From the NCBI RefSeq assembly GCF_000424185.1, contig NZ_AUJK01000004.1, forward strand, positions 62,001-126,000: a DNA stretch of 64,000 nt. The letters run 5' to 3'. Under the pieces are notes generated by a model. The model did no database searches, was not told the origin of the DNA, and saw only the letters and a list, made by a program, of their open reading frames with translations. Both the position numbers and the translations under genes were made by a program. Below are positions 1 through 8,254 of this stretch, in pieces. Each line of letters opens with the position of its first letter. Within the stretch, counting starts at the first letter, position 1. Origin of the DNA: Prevotella sp. AGR2160. GTDB taxonomy: Bacteria > Bacteroidota > Bacteroidia > Bacteroidales > Bacteroidaceae.

Positions 1-773
1 TTGACGATATCGGGAACGAAGGAGCGTTCCACGGCACCCATCATCGACTCCACGTTCTTACTCGTCACGGGGCGCTTGTCCTGCGGGTCATAACCCGGTG
101 CGGCAGCCCGGTCGGCGATACCATTGGGCATGACGACAATCATCGGCACACAGCGTTTCTGCGCGATGAGATGGTCGAGGATCTGACAGGCCCGGCCATA
201 CTGTGACCAACTCGTCTCATCGCCTCCCGAACCATGGAGGAGATAGAGTACGGGATAGCGGCCACCATGCTCATAGCCCGACGGTGTATAGACGAGCAGA
301 CGACGGCGCTGCGTCTCGGGGACCGTGCTGTCATACCAGTGGGCCGTGAGGGTGCCATGGGGGATTCGTTCGTCGAGATAGTTGCTGCCGGGATTACCGG
401 GGATGATGAAGAAGTTGAAGAAGTCGGCGACATCACGGACGGTATCTGGATTCAGTGGGTCGAGGGCCGGCCGGTCGTCATCACCATCGATGAAGAACCG
501 ATAAGTATACATCTCCGAGGGCAGTGAGGCTGACGTATAGGTCCACACCCCGTTCTTCTTCGTCATCTCCGCCTCTCCGTCATGTCCGAAGATGCCAGCG
601 GGAGTCCAGAACGTCTTCCGCGGCAGAAACGAGCCCGTGATCACCACCTCCTTCGCCGTGTCGTTACGGTAAGTAAACGTCACAGTATGCGTCGTCGGCA
701 TGATCTTCGGTTGTGCAGATGCCACCAGCGGGAGCATCAGCAGTCCAAGGAAAAGATATTTTATTTTTATCAT
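1..773 (-). CDS. Secreted esterase, CE1/esterase-D family (3' end outside window)
   Basis: About 257 residues are present and the C-terminus lies beyond the left edge. A signal peptide (residues 1-20, ending LVASA) is followed by an E-set/CBM48-like module (about 22-115, with TYRNDTAKEVVITGSFL and YRFFIDGD). The start of an alpha/beta-hydrolase domain follows, with YLLHGSGG around residue 178. This is the layout of feruloyl/acetyl-xylan esterases and related CE1 enzymes that remove ester groups from plant polysaccharides. The nucleophile elbow is not in the window, so activity cannot be judged. The start is ATG at 773, directly before a basic-hydrophobic leader. It is separated from the MMPL gene by about 110 bp of palindromic repeats, so it is probably a separate unit from the aryl-polyene operon. 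Family call is good, substrate unknown. Confidence 0.8.
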   Translation of the reverse strand, partial: MIKIKYLFLGLLMLPLVASAQPKIMPTTHTVTFTYRNDTAKEVVITGSFLPRKTFWTPAGIFGHDGEAEMTKKNGVWTYTSASLPSEMYTYRFFIDGDDDRPALDPLNPDTVRDVADFFNFFIIPGNPGSNYLDERIPHGTLTAHWYDSTVPETQRRRLLVYTPSGYEHGGRYPVLYLLHGSGGDETSWSQYGRACQILDHLIAQKRCVPMIVVMPNGIADRAAAPGYDPQDKRPVTSKNVESMMGAVERSFVPDIV

Positions 774-808
774 TGCAAATATGTCAGGTTATAAATTCCC
801 CATTTTCC

Positions 809-881
809 TTGCGTGGCCGCAATAGGACGGCCACCTACTCCGCCGTTCCGACGGCGGGCCGCCACAAGGGACGGCCCCTGC
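809..881. repeat. Tandem palindromic repeat elements between MMPL and esterase genes
   Basis: The gap holds two palindromes. Positions 809-837 form a hairpin with GTGGCCGC against CGGCCAC arms and a 6-nt loop (family C, again at 40759-40788 and degenerate at 52513-52540). Positions 855-881 are one arm, in reverse orientation, of the 27-nt family B sequence seen perfectly at 45952-45978 and 46034-46060. The B arm ends one base before the TAA stop of the MMPL gene. They may act as transcript ends, but no U-tract follows. Confidence 0.75.
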
Positions 882-882
882 A

Positions 883-3483
883 TTAATTTTCCAACATGTA
901 TTTCCGCCGGTCTCTCTCCGCCTGCGCCTTCTCCTCGGGCGTCTGCGGATCACGCCGCCAGGCACCGGTGAAGAGGTTACGGAGGGTGATGGGCTGCGGA
1001 CGCTTCGTGCCGTCGGGACGGTATACGAGCCAGCGGAAGATCAGCGGCGGGAAGAGATAGGCCATCATGATCACGGAGAACATGCCGACGATCGTCACCG
1101 TCGCCAGGGAGCGCAGTGCCGGATGACGGGCGAGGATAAGGGTGCCGATGCCGATGAACATGATCAATGCCGAGAGCATGATACTGTTCTTGTACGATCC
1201 GAGCATCTTCTTCCCATAGGTATACTCATACTGGCAGCCTTCCGTCATGAAGATCGTATAGTCATCACCCTGGCCGAAGATAAACGTGGCAAGGATGACA
1301 TTGACGATATTGAAGTCGATGCCGAAGAGGCCCATGAGTCCGAGGATCCATATCCAGCTCACGGCCATCGGAAGGAACGACAGCGCCGCCAGTTCTATAC
1401 TCCCCATGGAGAACCAGAGGAAGAAGAATACGATGGCCGAACAGGCATAACCGATATAGTTGAAGTCGTTGCTGAGGTTGTTGGCCACGGCACTGTTCAG
1501 ATCCTGGATGTCGAAGGCGTAGACCGACGGATCCGCCTTGCTGACGGCGGCGATGGTCCGCGCCACGTCATGTTCTCTGACCGTCATTCTGCTGACAATG
1601 CTCTTCGTACCCTCCTTCTCATTATCGGAGAGGAAGGACGAGAGGGCTGACGATGTCAGAGGACGGAAGGCGGAGAAGGCCACCGGCGCATAACGCCCTT
1701 TAAGAATTTGCTGATAGTCGCTGAAGGCATCGGGCGTGAACCCGGCGGCGGCAAGGGGTGCCGTGTCTGTCAGCAAGGCCTGATGGTCGCGGACAAACTG
1801 CCGCCAGCGCCCGAGGCGGCGCCGCTGCTCCTGCTGTGATACGAGGAACGGCGCCCCCGACGACAGCGGCTGTTGCCCCTGGCGGAGGGACTGTTCCTGC
1901 TGCCAACGGCTGAGGAACCGCTCATTCTTCTGCAGCGCCTTCTCCCAGTTCTTTCCCGAGGCGACGACATAGACCTCCTGTGTGCCTTTCTGTTCGGAGA
2001 ACAGACGAGCGAAATAGGCCATGTCGGTGCGTTGCTCCTTCGTCATATAGTTGATATGCGTCAAATTCGTGTCAAAGCCAGTGCGGAAAGCGAAAAAGGA
2101 GAAGAACACCGTGAGGACAACGACGGAGACAACCACCCACCGCTTGTTGTCGATGGAGAAATTACCCATGCGATGGAAGAATCCCTCCACAGGGTGCGGC
2201 CCTTGTGGCCGTGCTATTGGGGTGCCCCCGTGCTGTGGAACCACTGCCACCTGCGGCAGGAAGACAAGGACGAAGGCGATGGTGCCGATGAGGAGGAAGG
2301 AGGCGAAGAGGCCGAGGTCGCGCATGGCCGTGCTCTGCAGGGGCACGAGGGCCAGAAAGGCACCCACCGTCGTGATATTCCCCACGAGAAGGGGCGCGAC
2401 GATCTCCCGCAGCGCCTCCCGCATGTTCGGCGTATGCCCGAGATGAGCGATGACATGAAGGGGATAGTTGACGGCGATGCCGACGATGACCGACGAGATG
2501 CCGATGACGATCACCGACACCTGCGTATGGACGAGGGACAGACAGCCCATGGCGAAGAGCCAGCCCCAGGCGATGGAAATGGCGATGAGCAACAAGTTCT
2601 TCCACGACCGGAACGTGAGTGTCAGCAGGGCCAGGATGAGGACGACGGCGATGGAGAGGGCGAGGATACTGTCCTGCTTAATCTGCCGCGCATTGCCCAC
2701 GGCGATGACGGGACCGCCCGTGAGATGTACCTCGATACCGCTATGATGACTCTCCGCCGTATGGCCGCAGCGCTGCAGCAGGTCGACGAGGCGTCCGTTG
2801 TTCTCCGTCTCACTGTTGCCGAAGGGTGACGTAATCATCACGATAGCCCGTGTCATGTCGGGCGAGAAGATATAACCATCATAGAGCTCATAGCGCATCG
2901 CCCTACTCTGCCGCTGCAGCCGTGCCACGACAGGCGTGAAGAGGTTGTAGGGATCCCGGGAGAGATTTCCCTCAAGCATACCGCCCGACGGAAAGAGAAG
3001 CATCTGCTTGTCACGTCCCAGCTGTGCCTCCCGGTAGCCGGGAACGGCGAGCACGGAGTCCATGCGGTGATAGTCCTGATCGGTGAGGAAATACGGAATA
3101 TGGCTATAGACAAACCCTGTCACGCCCGCCACCTCGTTGAGGTCCACCTGTGTCGTCAGCTGTCGGGCAATATGTCCCGTGTCCGCCTTCTCCACAGCGG
3201 CACGGAAATCCTCAATCGCCGCTACGAGACTGTCGGGATCATCCTTACGGCCACCGGGATACTGGAAGATGGCGAAGACGCGGTTACCGCCGGAGATATT
3301 CTGATACACCTCCATAGCTTCCTGATGATGACTGTCGAGGGGCAGGAAGGCCGTGATATCCTCCTGGAACCGCATGCGCGAGACGAGGACCACGAGCAGC
3401 GCCGTGACGACGCAGAAGATGCCCAGGGCCATACGGCGGTGGGCACACAGATAGTCGTAGATATGAATAATGAACTTAGTCAT
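883..3483 (-). CDS. MMPL/RND-family exporter of the aryl-polyene-type cluster
   Basis: 866-residue inner-membrane transporter of the MMPL (COG4258-like) family. One N-terminal helix (about 18-37) is followed by a large periplasmic loop, a helical bundle (about 270-420), a helix near 455, a second large periplasmic loop, and a last bundle (about 690-850). The conserved GQGDDYTIFMTEG segment near residue 735 is a family hallmark. Exporters of this type are a constant member of aryl-polyene and flexirubin clusters, where they are thought to move the lipid-linked pigment to the outer membrane with a LolA-like carrier; a LolA-like protein is encoded at 12224. It is the last gene of the operon here, 29 bp after the acyltransferase gene. 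Confidence 0.85.
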   Translation of the reverse strand: MTKFIIHIYDYLCAHRRMALGIFCVVTALLVVLVSRMRFQEDITAFLPLDSHHQEAMEVYQNISGGNRVFAIFQYPGGRKDDPDSLVAAIEDFRAAVEKADTGHIARQLTTQVDLNEVAGVTGFVYSHIPYFLTDQDYHRMDSVLAVPGYREAQLGRDKQMLLFPSGGMLEGNLSRDPYNLFTPVVARLQRQSRAMRYELYDGYIFSPDMTRAIVMITSPFGNSETENNGRLVDLLQRCGHTAESHHSGIEVHLTGGPVIAVGNARQIKQDSILALSIAVVLILALLTLTFRSWKNLLLIAISIAWGWLFAMGCLSLVHTQVSVIVIGISSVIVGIAVNYPLHVIAHLGHTPNMREALREIVAPLLVGNITTVGAFLALVPLQSTAMRDLGLFASFLLIGTIAFVLVFLPQVAVVPQHGGTPIARPQGPHPVEGFFHRMGNFSIDNKRWVVVSVVVLTVFFSFFAFRTGFDTNLTHINYMTKEQRTDMAYFARLFSEQKGTQEVYVVASGKNWEKALQKNERFLSRWQQEQSLRQGQQPLSSGAPFLVSQQEQRRRLGRWRQFVRDHQALLTDTAPLAAAGFTPDAFSDYQQILKGRYAPVAFSAFRPLTSSALSSFLSDNEKEGTKSIVSRMTVREHDVARTIAAVSKADPSVYAFDIQDLNSAVANNLSNDFNYIGYACSAIVFFFLWFSMGSIELAALSFLPMAVSWIWILGLMGLFGIDFNIVNVILATFIFGQGDDYTIFMTEGCQYEYTYGKKMLGSYKNSIMLSALIMFIGIGTLILARHPALRSLATVTIVGMFSVIMMAYLFPPLIFRWLVYRPDGTKRPQPITLRNLFTGAWRRDPQTPEEKAQAERDRRKYMLEN

Positions 3484-3511
3484 TCACTGAATACATTTTC
3501 GTTATTACCGA

Positions 3512-4660
3512 TCAGTCGTTCACTTTCGACTTGTTGACAATCGGATTACTGTAGATGCCGAGGAAGATATCCTTGAGCTGGTCGACATCACAGGTGTCAT
3601 ACTGGTCGAGAGAACAGAGCTGCCGTTCAAAGGCCGCCTTTTCCTCCGCCGTATACTGGTCGGCGAAGCGCGGCGTGCCATAGCGCAGGTCGTAGGCGAT
3701 ATAGTTGTTCGGGAACAGACGATAGGCGGTGACGATACGGCGGTCGATCAAGCGGGCAACGGCACGGTGGTAGTCATTGTTCGTCATCCCGTCGAAGGCA
3801 TGGAGCTCCACCTCCGTCAGCGGCTCACAGACCTCGAAATGGACACGGCCCTTCGGCTGGGTGATTCCCGTGATGATACTGTTCAGGTCCTCTCCGGGCT
3901 TCTTCGTATATTGGGCAAACTGGCTCTCATAGAGCTCGAGGGTCTTCAGCACGTCACACGGCTCCCACTCATAGCTCACGGAGACAGGGACGATATGCAG
4001 ATCGCTGATGGCGCGGATCTTGTCCATCGGCTCACTCATACAGAACATCTTGATGATGCCCTGGTCCGTGAGGTCCATGCCGTTCTTCGTACGGCCGTTG
4101 CGCTGGGCGATCCACACGCTGTGGTGCTTGTCGGTGATGGCATAACGGATATACCGAGACAGATGACCGGACTTACGGTAGAAGTCACGGATACTGCCAC
4201 CGGGGCGCTCGACCTTGAACATCTTGTTGCTCTTACCAATATCAATGACGAGCTGGCTGACCATCAGGTTGGCACCAAACGTGATCTCCGTGGTCTCGAA
4301 ACCGGCATCGATGAGGGCGTTCTGCAACAGACTGGCGTCGAGCATGATATCACGGTGATTGGAGACATAGAGATAGGATCCTTGGGACGACAGACGGTCG
4401 ATGCCCGTACAGGTGAAACGGTCTATGCTCCGCTCGATGATGCGCTTGTTGACGAGATACATCGTCTGATGCTGGAACGTATGGGCATCGGGATAGGAAG
4501 CGACACGCTGCCGCACCGTCTCCAGGTCTTCACCGGGATAGACATAACTGGCCAGGAACGGGAAGGATCCGCTCCGGGCGATACGCTGCATGGCGGCGGG
4601 GATCTCCTCGTCGTAGTAAGGACGGATATCGTCGAAATTCTCTTGTTCGGTTGTTTGCAT
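3512..4660 (-). CDS. PlsC-like 1-acyl-glycerol-phosphate acyltransferase
   Basis: 382 residues from ATG 4660; the open frame extends upstream into the esterase gene, but the ATG six bases after that gene's stop is the better start. The acyltransferase HX4D motif is visible as SNHRDIMLD around residue 100. A longer soluble N-terminal part than in simple PlsC enzymes and a C-terminal extension rich in charged residues suggest a specialised member. It probably transfers a fatty or polyene acyl group from an ACP to a lipid acceptor at the inner membrane. It lies between the esterase and the MMPL exporter in the same operon. The exact donor and acceptor cannot be read from sequence. Confidence 0.75.
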   Translation of the reverse strand: MQTTEQENFDDIRPYYDEEIPAAMQRIARSGSFPFLASYVYPGEDLETVRQRVASYPDAHTFQHQTMYLVNKRIIERSIDRFTCTGIDRLSSQGSYLYVSNHRDIMLDASLLQNALIDAGFETTEITFGANLMVSQLVIDIGKSNKMFKVERPGGSIRDFYRKSGHLSRYIRYAITDKHHSVWIAQRNGRTKNGMDLTDQGIIKMFCMSEPMDKIRAISDLHIVPVSVSYEWEPCDVLKTLELYESQFAQYTKKPGEDLNSIITGITQPKGRVHFEVCEPLTEVELHAFDGMTNNDYHRAVARLIDRRIVTAYRLFPNNYIAYDLRYGTPRFADQYTAEEKAAFERQLCSLDQYDTCDVDQLKDIFLGIYSNPIVNKSKVND

Positions 4661-4665
4661 AGAAT

Positions 4666-5568
4666 TTATTGTTTTTTTAGCCATTCCAAAAACTTCGTGC
4701 GCCACACACGGCACTCCGCGGTCCCTTTCAGGCTGTTGGCGCCGAAACCATGACCGCCCGTATGGAAACGGAGATAGACATGGGGGACGTGGCGGGCCGT
4801 GAGGGCGGAGTCGAGGAGGATGGAGTTATGATAGTCTACGATGGGATCATCCTCACAGTTCACGAGGAAGACAGGCGGACAGCCCTCGGGGACATGGCGC
4901 TCCAGCGACAGACTGTCGCGGAGGACCTTGTTGCGTGTACGGCTGTCACCGAGGAGGCCCCGCCGTGACCGTTTATGCACCCATGGCTCCTCCATGGTGA
5001 CGACGGGATAGACGGGTACGATGAACGCCGGCCACTCCGCGCGCGGGAACAGTTCCGCCGCTGACATCACGAGATGTCCGCCGGCGGAGAAACCCATGAC
5101 CCCGATCTGTGTGGTATCCACGCCATACTCAGCGGCATGATGACGGACATAACGGAGGGCATCCCGCAGATCGTCCTGCGCGTCGGGATAACGGTTACCC
5201 CGGAAGACGAGACGGTAATGGGACACGAAGGCGGGGACATAGGCCGTACGGTAACGGAGGACGAAGGCCACGATGCCGTTACGCTGCAGCCAACGGCCCA
5301 CACTGTCGCCTTCCGACACCATATCATGCCAGAAATAGCTGCCGCCGGGACAGACGATGACGGCCTTATGACCTTTTCCGGCAACGGGATAGGCCGTGAA
5401 GCGCACCCGCTGACTACCGAGGAGCATCGGCTTCGAGGGCAGCAAGCCCGGGGGACAGGGCTCTCCTACTTTCGTCCAGGCGTTCTGTCGCCCGACATGC
5501 ATCTCATGCGCCTGTAAAGGCAACCAAGAGACGAGCAGAAATAGTAATATCGTCAGACTTTTGTACAT
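4666..5568 (-). CDS. Secreted alpha/beta-hydrolase, BD-FAE/acetylesterase-like
   Basis: 300 residues. A signal peptide (1-20) is followed by an oxyanion region IVCPGGSYFW, the nucleophile elbow GFSAGG near residue 160, an acid region (NCEDDPIVDYHN) and a catalytic His in HTGGHGFG. This is the pattern of the bifunctional acetyl/feruloyl esterase and lipase-type family usually found in polysaccharide loci. Its start overlaps the 3' end of the upstream FAD enzyme gene by 16 bp and it is followed at 5 bp by the acyltransferase, so it is translated as part of the pigment operon. A role in trimming or remodelling an ester-linked product in the periplasm is inference only. Confidence 0.75.
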   Translation of the reverse strand: MYKSLTILLFLLVSWLPLQAHEMHVGRQNAWTKVGEPCPPGLLPSKPMLLGSQRVRFTAYPVAGKGHKAVIVCPGGSYFWHDMVSEGDSVGRWLQRNGIVAFVLRYRTAYVPAFVSHYRLVFRGNRYPDAQDDLRDALRYVRHHAAEYGVDTTQIGVMGFSAGGHLVMSAAELFPRAEWPAFIVPVYPVVTMEEPWVHKRSRRGLLGDSRTRNKVLRDSLSLERHVPEGCPPVFLVNCEDDPIVDYHNSILLDSALTARHVPHVYLRFHTGGHGFGANSLKGTAECRVWRTKFLEWLKKQ

Positions 5569-7070
5569 TCGTTAATATGATTGATCACCGTATTTCTTCC
5601 GAGAATTGCCTCCGCAGTGTTGATGGCCGTCAAGGGCACGCCGCAGAAGCCATGGAGGTTGATATTCTGTCCCGTGAGCAGGAGGTTACGGACCTTTGTC
5701 ACCACGGGGATATTCGTCAGGGCGGGGTTATGGCAGTCTTTCAAGAAGCCACAGAGGGTGCCTCCCTTACTGCCGTAATAATCACGAATCGTCAACGGAG
5801 AGGCGGTATTGACGGCCTCGATACCGTCGCGGATATGCGGATAGACCTGTTCGACGAGACGGAGGATACGCTCTGCGCAATCGTCTTTCCACGCCAGATA
5901 ATCGGCGCCACGATGGCCCGTCACCGTTTCCTCCCAGGGCTTCACGGCATCGAAGGTCATCGGGACAGTGAGGAGGATGGTACGGGCCCACGGGCCCTGG
6001 TCGTCGACGGGCGGCGTCATCATGAGGAGTCCCATCGGCCACGGCTTGCTGCTGTCGCCAAAATGCCATACATCGTCATAACGCGTCATGAGATAGACAG
6101 AGTGATTGATATACGGGAATGTCTCCGGCTTCATCTTCAGATAGACAGAGAAGGCGGAATAGGTATTCGGGATCTCCTCCAGACGGGTACGGAAGGCCTT
6201 CGTGAAGCCTTTGCCACGCATCATCGGCAGCAGGGTACAGGGATGGATATCGGAGACGACATAGTCGGCCGTGAACGTATGGCCTTTCGCCGTTGTCACC
6301 GTTTTGACTACTCGGTCTTCGATATCAAGCGTCTCCACAGCCTCTCCCATGAGCACGCTGCCGCCATGGGCGCGGATATAGTCGGCCAGCGTATCGGCGA
6401 AACGACCCGTGCCTCCGATGAAACGACTGGCACCATGGATATACAACGCACTGATAATGGCATGGATATAAGCCGGCGTGATCCCCTCCATACCGCCGTA
6501 GAGCGGGTTCATATAGGCCAGGATACTCCGCAGCCGCGGGTCCCGGATGCGTGTGGCGATGAAGTCACTCGCTGCCTCGAGGGCATGGGCGGGAAGTCCC
6601 GTCATATAGTCTTCCGATGGCCGGAGATTGAAGAGGTCGATGCTGTCGGCGATAGCAAAGATATCCCGCACATAGGCCCGCAACTCGTCCTCCTCGTCAG
6701 GGAAATAGCTGACGAGGGAGTGGATGAAATTCTCCTTGCCTTTAGCGAGACGGTAACACTGATGATCCTCCAGGAAGTGGAGCTCATCGGTGCAGTCGGC
6801 ATCGACGGGCCGCAGACGGGCCTTGTCGGCAATACCGAGATATTCACAGATGCGCCGGATATTTCCGCCGGGCTCCATCCCGCCGACGACATGCATGCCC
6901 GTGTCGAACGTTTCGCCGAAACGGCGGAAGCTCTGCAGGCCGCCACCGACGGTAGCGTTCTTCTCAAGCACAGTCACCAACAGTCCTTCTTTCGCGAGGA
7001 TAGCCCCCGTGAAAAGTCCGCCGAGCCCGCCCCCGATGATCACCACCGATTGTTTATTTTCAGTATCCAT
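5553..7070 (-). CDS. FAD-dependent phytoene desaturase/retinol saturase-like oxidoreductase (copy 1)
   Basis: 505 residues from ATG 7070. The N-terminal dinucleotide-binding motif VVIIGGGLGGLFTGAIL is followed by an acidic/basic beta-alpha-beta unit. The conserved C-terminal stretch LLLTGQNINLHGFCGVPL matches the CrtI/RetSat/COG1233 family. It has no signal peptide and is probably cytoplasmic or membrane-associated. It is clearly paralogous to the protein at 8255-9745 (same GG motif, same LLTGQNIN C-terminus). Such enzymes recur in Bacteroidetes flexirubin/aryl-polyene clusters, where redox editing of the polyene is plausible but unproven. The start codon lies only 5 bp behind the stop of the decayed AlbA_2 gene, so its translation signals come from the inserted islet. 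Confidence 0.8.
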   Translation of the reverse strand: MDTENKQSVVIIGGGLGGLFTGAILAKEGLLVTVLEKNATVGGGLQSFRRFGETFDTGMHVVGGMEPGGNIRRICEYLGIADKARLRPVDADCTDELHFLEDHQCYRLAKGKENFIHSLVSYFPDEEDELRAYVRDIFAIADSIDLFNLRPSEDYMTGLPAHALEAASDFIATRIRDPRLRSILAYMNPLYGGMEGITPAYIHAIISALYIHGASRFIGGTGRFADTLADYIRAHGGSVLMGEAVETLDIEDRVVKTVTTAKGHTFTADYVVSDIHPCTLLPMMRGKGFTKAFRTRLEEIPNTYSAFSVYLKMKPETFPYINHSVYLMTRYDDVWHFGDSSKPWPMGLLMMTPPVDDQGPWARTILLTVPMTFDAVKPWEETVTGHRGADYLAWKDDCAERILRLVEQVYPHIRDGIEAVNTASPLTIRDYYGSKGGTLCGFLKDCHNPALTNIPVVTKVRNLLLTGQNINLHGFCGVPLTAINTAEAILGRNTVINHINECTKV

Positions 7071-7075
7071 TATCT

Positions 7076-7521
7076 CTACTTTAATATCTTCCAATAGCCT
7101 CCAAAATCAGGACCTTCTCTTTTAATGACACCTTTTTTCTGGAGTCTAGCCAGATGGTATTTGACACCATTTTCTGTGATATCTCCAATATGATCGGCAA
7201 TTTCCTTTCTACCAGCTTCCGGATGCTCAGCCATATACCTCAAAATAGCCATTCGCTTATCTGTCTGGGTAGTGGTTTGGGTAGTGGTCTGGGTAGTGGT
7301 CTGGGTAGTACCATCATCACTATAGATAAATGAAAATTCAAACTGCCTGTTATTCTTGATATCAATTTGATAATCCTTGTAGTATACACGCCTCCGCTGT
7401 GTTCCAAAAAGGAGCATACCGTCTCATACACAGAATGACTGACCTCATTCTTGCATTGTTTGAACTCGATATTATAGTCTTCTCCATGGGAGAGGATTTT
7501 TCTGACCTTGTCTATATTCAT
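7076..7521 (-). pseudogene. AlbA_2-domain (divergent AAA/RecG-like) DNA-binding protein, internally deleted
   Basis: The N-terminal fragment (from ATG 7521) reads as an AlbA_2 domain start (GEDYNIEFKQCKNEVSHSV, ending at HSGGV). The C-terminal fragment, in another frame, carries the tail region (YKDYQIDIKNNRQFEFSFIY), a TTTQ repeat and a winged helix (KEIADHIGDITENGVKYHL). Intact family members are several hundred residues, so a large internal deletion with frame change occurred near 7390. The frame switch is directly visible. The winged helix ends at a TAG five bases before the start of the next FAD enzyme. Base composition is visibly more AT-rich than both neighbours. Confidence 0.75.
7265..7310 (-). 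repeat. 12-bp minisatellite encoding TTTQ repeats
   Basis: About 3.8 copies of the 12-nt unit CTGGGTAGTGGT (one copy starts TTGG), read on the minus strand as (TTTQ)n. Thr/Gln linkers of this kind precede the winged helix in many Bacteroidetes AlbA_2 proteins. It survives in the decayed gene. Confidence 0.85.
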
Positions 7522-7549
7522 AAATTATCTTTCAGAGAAGTTCCATTTG

Positions 7550-7576
7550 CAAAGATACTCAATTTTTTTAGAACAA
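7550..7576 (-). promoter_or_regulatory. Bacteroidetes-type promoter for the AlbA_2 remnant
   Basis: On the minus strand TATCTTTG (7557-7550) matches TAnnTTTG, with a TTG 16 nt upstream (7576-7574). It lies 29 bp before the ATG of the remnant. It could also drive the downstream pigment genes 5553-883. Confidence 0.55.
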
Positions 7577-7602
7577 TCACTAGTTTTTACTTCAAATAAT
7601 CA

Positions 7603-7631
7603 TTGATATTGAAAAACTTTCATTATATTTG
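7603..7631 (+). promoter_or_regulatory. Bacteroidetes-type promoter for the Abi-like gene
   Basis: TTG near 7603 and TATATTTG at 7624-7631 match the -33/-7 consensus. This makes any start codon at or before 7631 unlikely for the gene downstream. Confidence 0.6.
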
Positions 7632-7754
7632 CAACGAAAAAGCGATAGTTATGGACTAGAGCACTATAGTTACAAGCAAAAACCCGGGGTCATCACCAGC
7701 ATAAATATCTGGGAGAGGGCCTTACCGGGACAGCACTGCAAAGATAAGAATAAA

Positions 7755-8195
7755 ATGGCATACGACAAAATATTTTTCGAGAAAGACTTGAATAAGCCTA
7801 TATCACAGGCTCAGAAAATGATTTCGGGTCGTGGTGAAACCATAACGCCTTCAAAGGTTACTGCTGAATTAACTCTCGGATTTTGGACAACATTGCTTAA
7901 TCGCAACTATGAGTTGATCCTTTGGAAAGACTTGCGTAAAGCTTTCCCCTATATGCCAAAGGAACAACGTCAACGCAAGAAGATTGCAGCTTATCTTAAC
8001 AGATTCCGTCATTTGAGGAACCGTGTAGACCACAATGAAGCTATCTGTTGGAATCTACAGAAAGTAACCGACATTCACTCTGACTTACTGAAAGTCATGG
8101 GATGGATTGATAAAGATATTCCTTCATGGGTGAACCATTTGGACAGATTTAATATTGTCGTTAATGAAATCAAGATTCGATTGAATATTCAGTAG
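7755..8195 (+). CDS. Abi-family (abortive-infection-like) protein, C-terminal part
   Basis: 146 residues from ATG 7755. The segment LTLGFWTTLLNR followed by LRNRVDHNEAICW is the conserved C-terminal signature of the Abi-like family (AbiD/AbiF type), implicated in phage exclusion. Intact members are roughly twice as long. The frame remains open back to 7629, with a degenerate family-like stretch (INIWERAL), but an ATG at 7651 in the expected place is followed at once by TAG, so the 5' part looks damaged. It runs opposite to the surrounding operon, has its own promoter and AT-rich composition, and belongs to the inserted islet. Probably a non-functional remnant. Confidence 0.65.
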   Translation: MAYDKIFFEKDLNKPISQAQKMISGRGETITPSKVTAELTLGFWTTLLNRNYELILWKDLRKAFPYMPKEQRQRKKIAAYLNRFRHLRNRVDHNEAICWNLQKVTDIHSDLLKVMGWIDKDIPSWVNHLDRFNIVVNEIKIRLNIQ

Positions 8196-8254
8196 CCTAA
8201 TTCTGTCATAACTAAAAACAGATTATAGCGACCGTAAATGTCAGCGCTAAGCTC

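Noticed and set aside
5577-7097. 506-codon open frame on the plus strand
   Set aside because: Antisense shadow of the FAD enzyme gene, caused by codon bias; no motif or start signals.
7265-7310. TTTQ minisatellite considered as a CRISPR-like or regulatory repeat
   Set aside because: It is coding-frame repeat DNA (12-nt unit) in an AlbA_2 linker.
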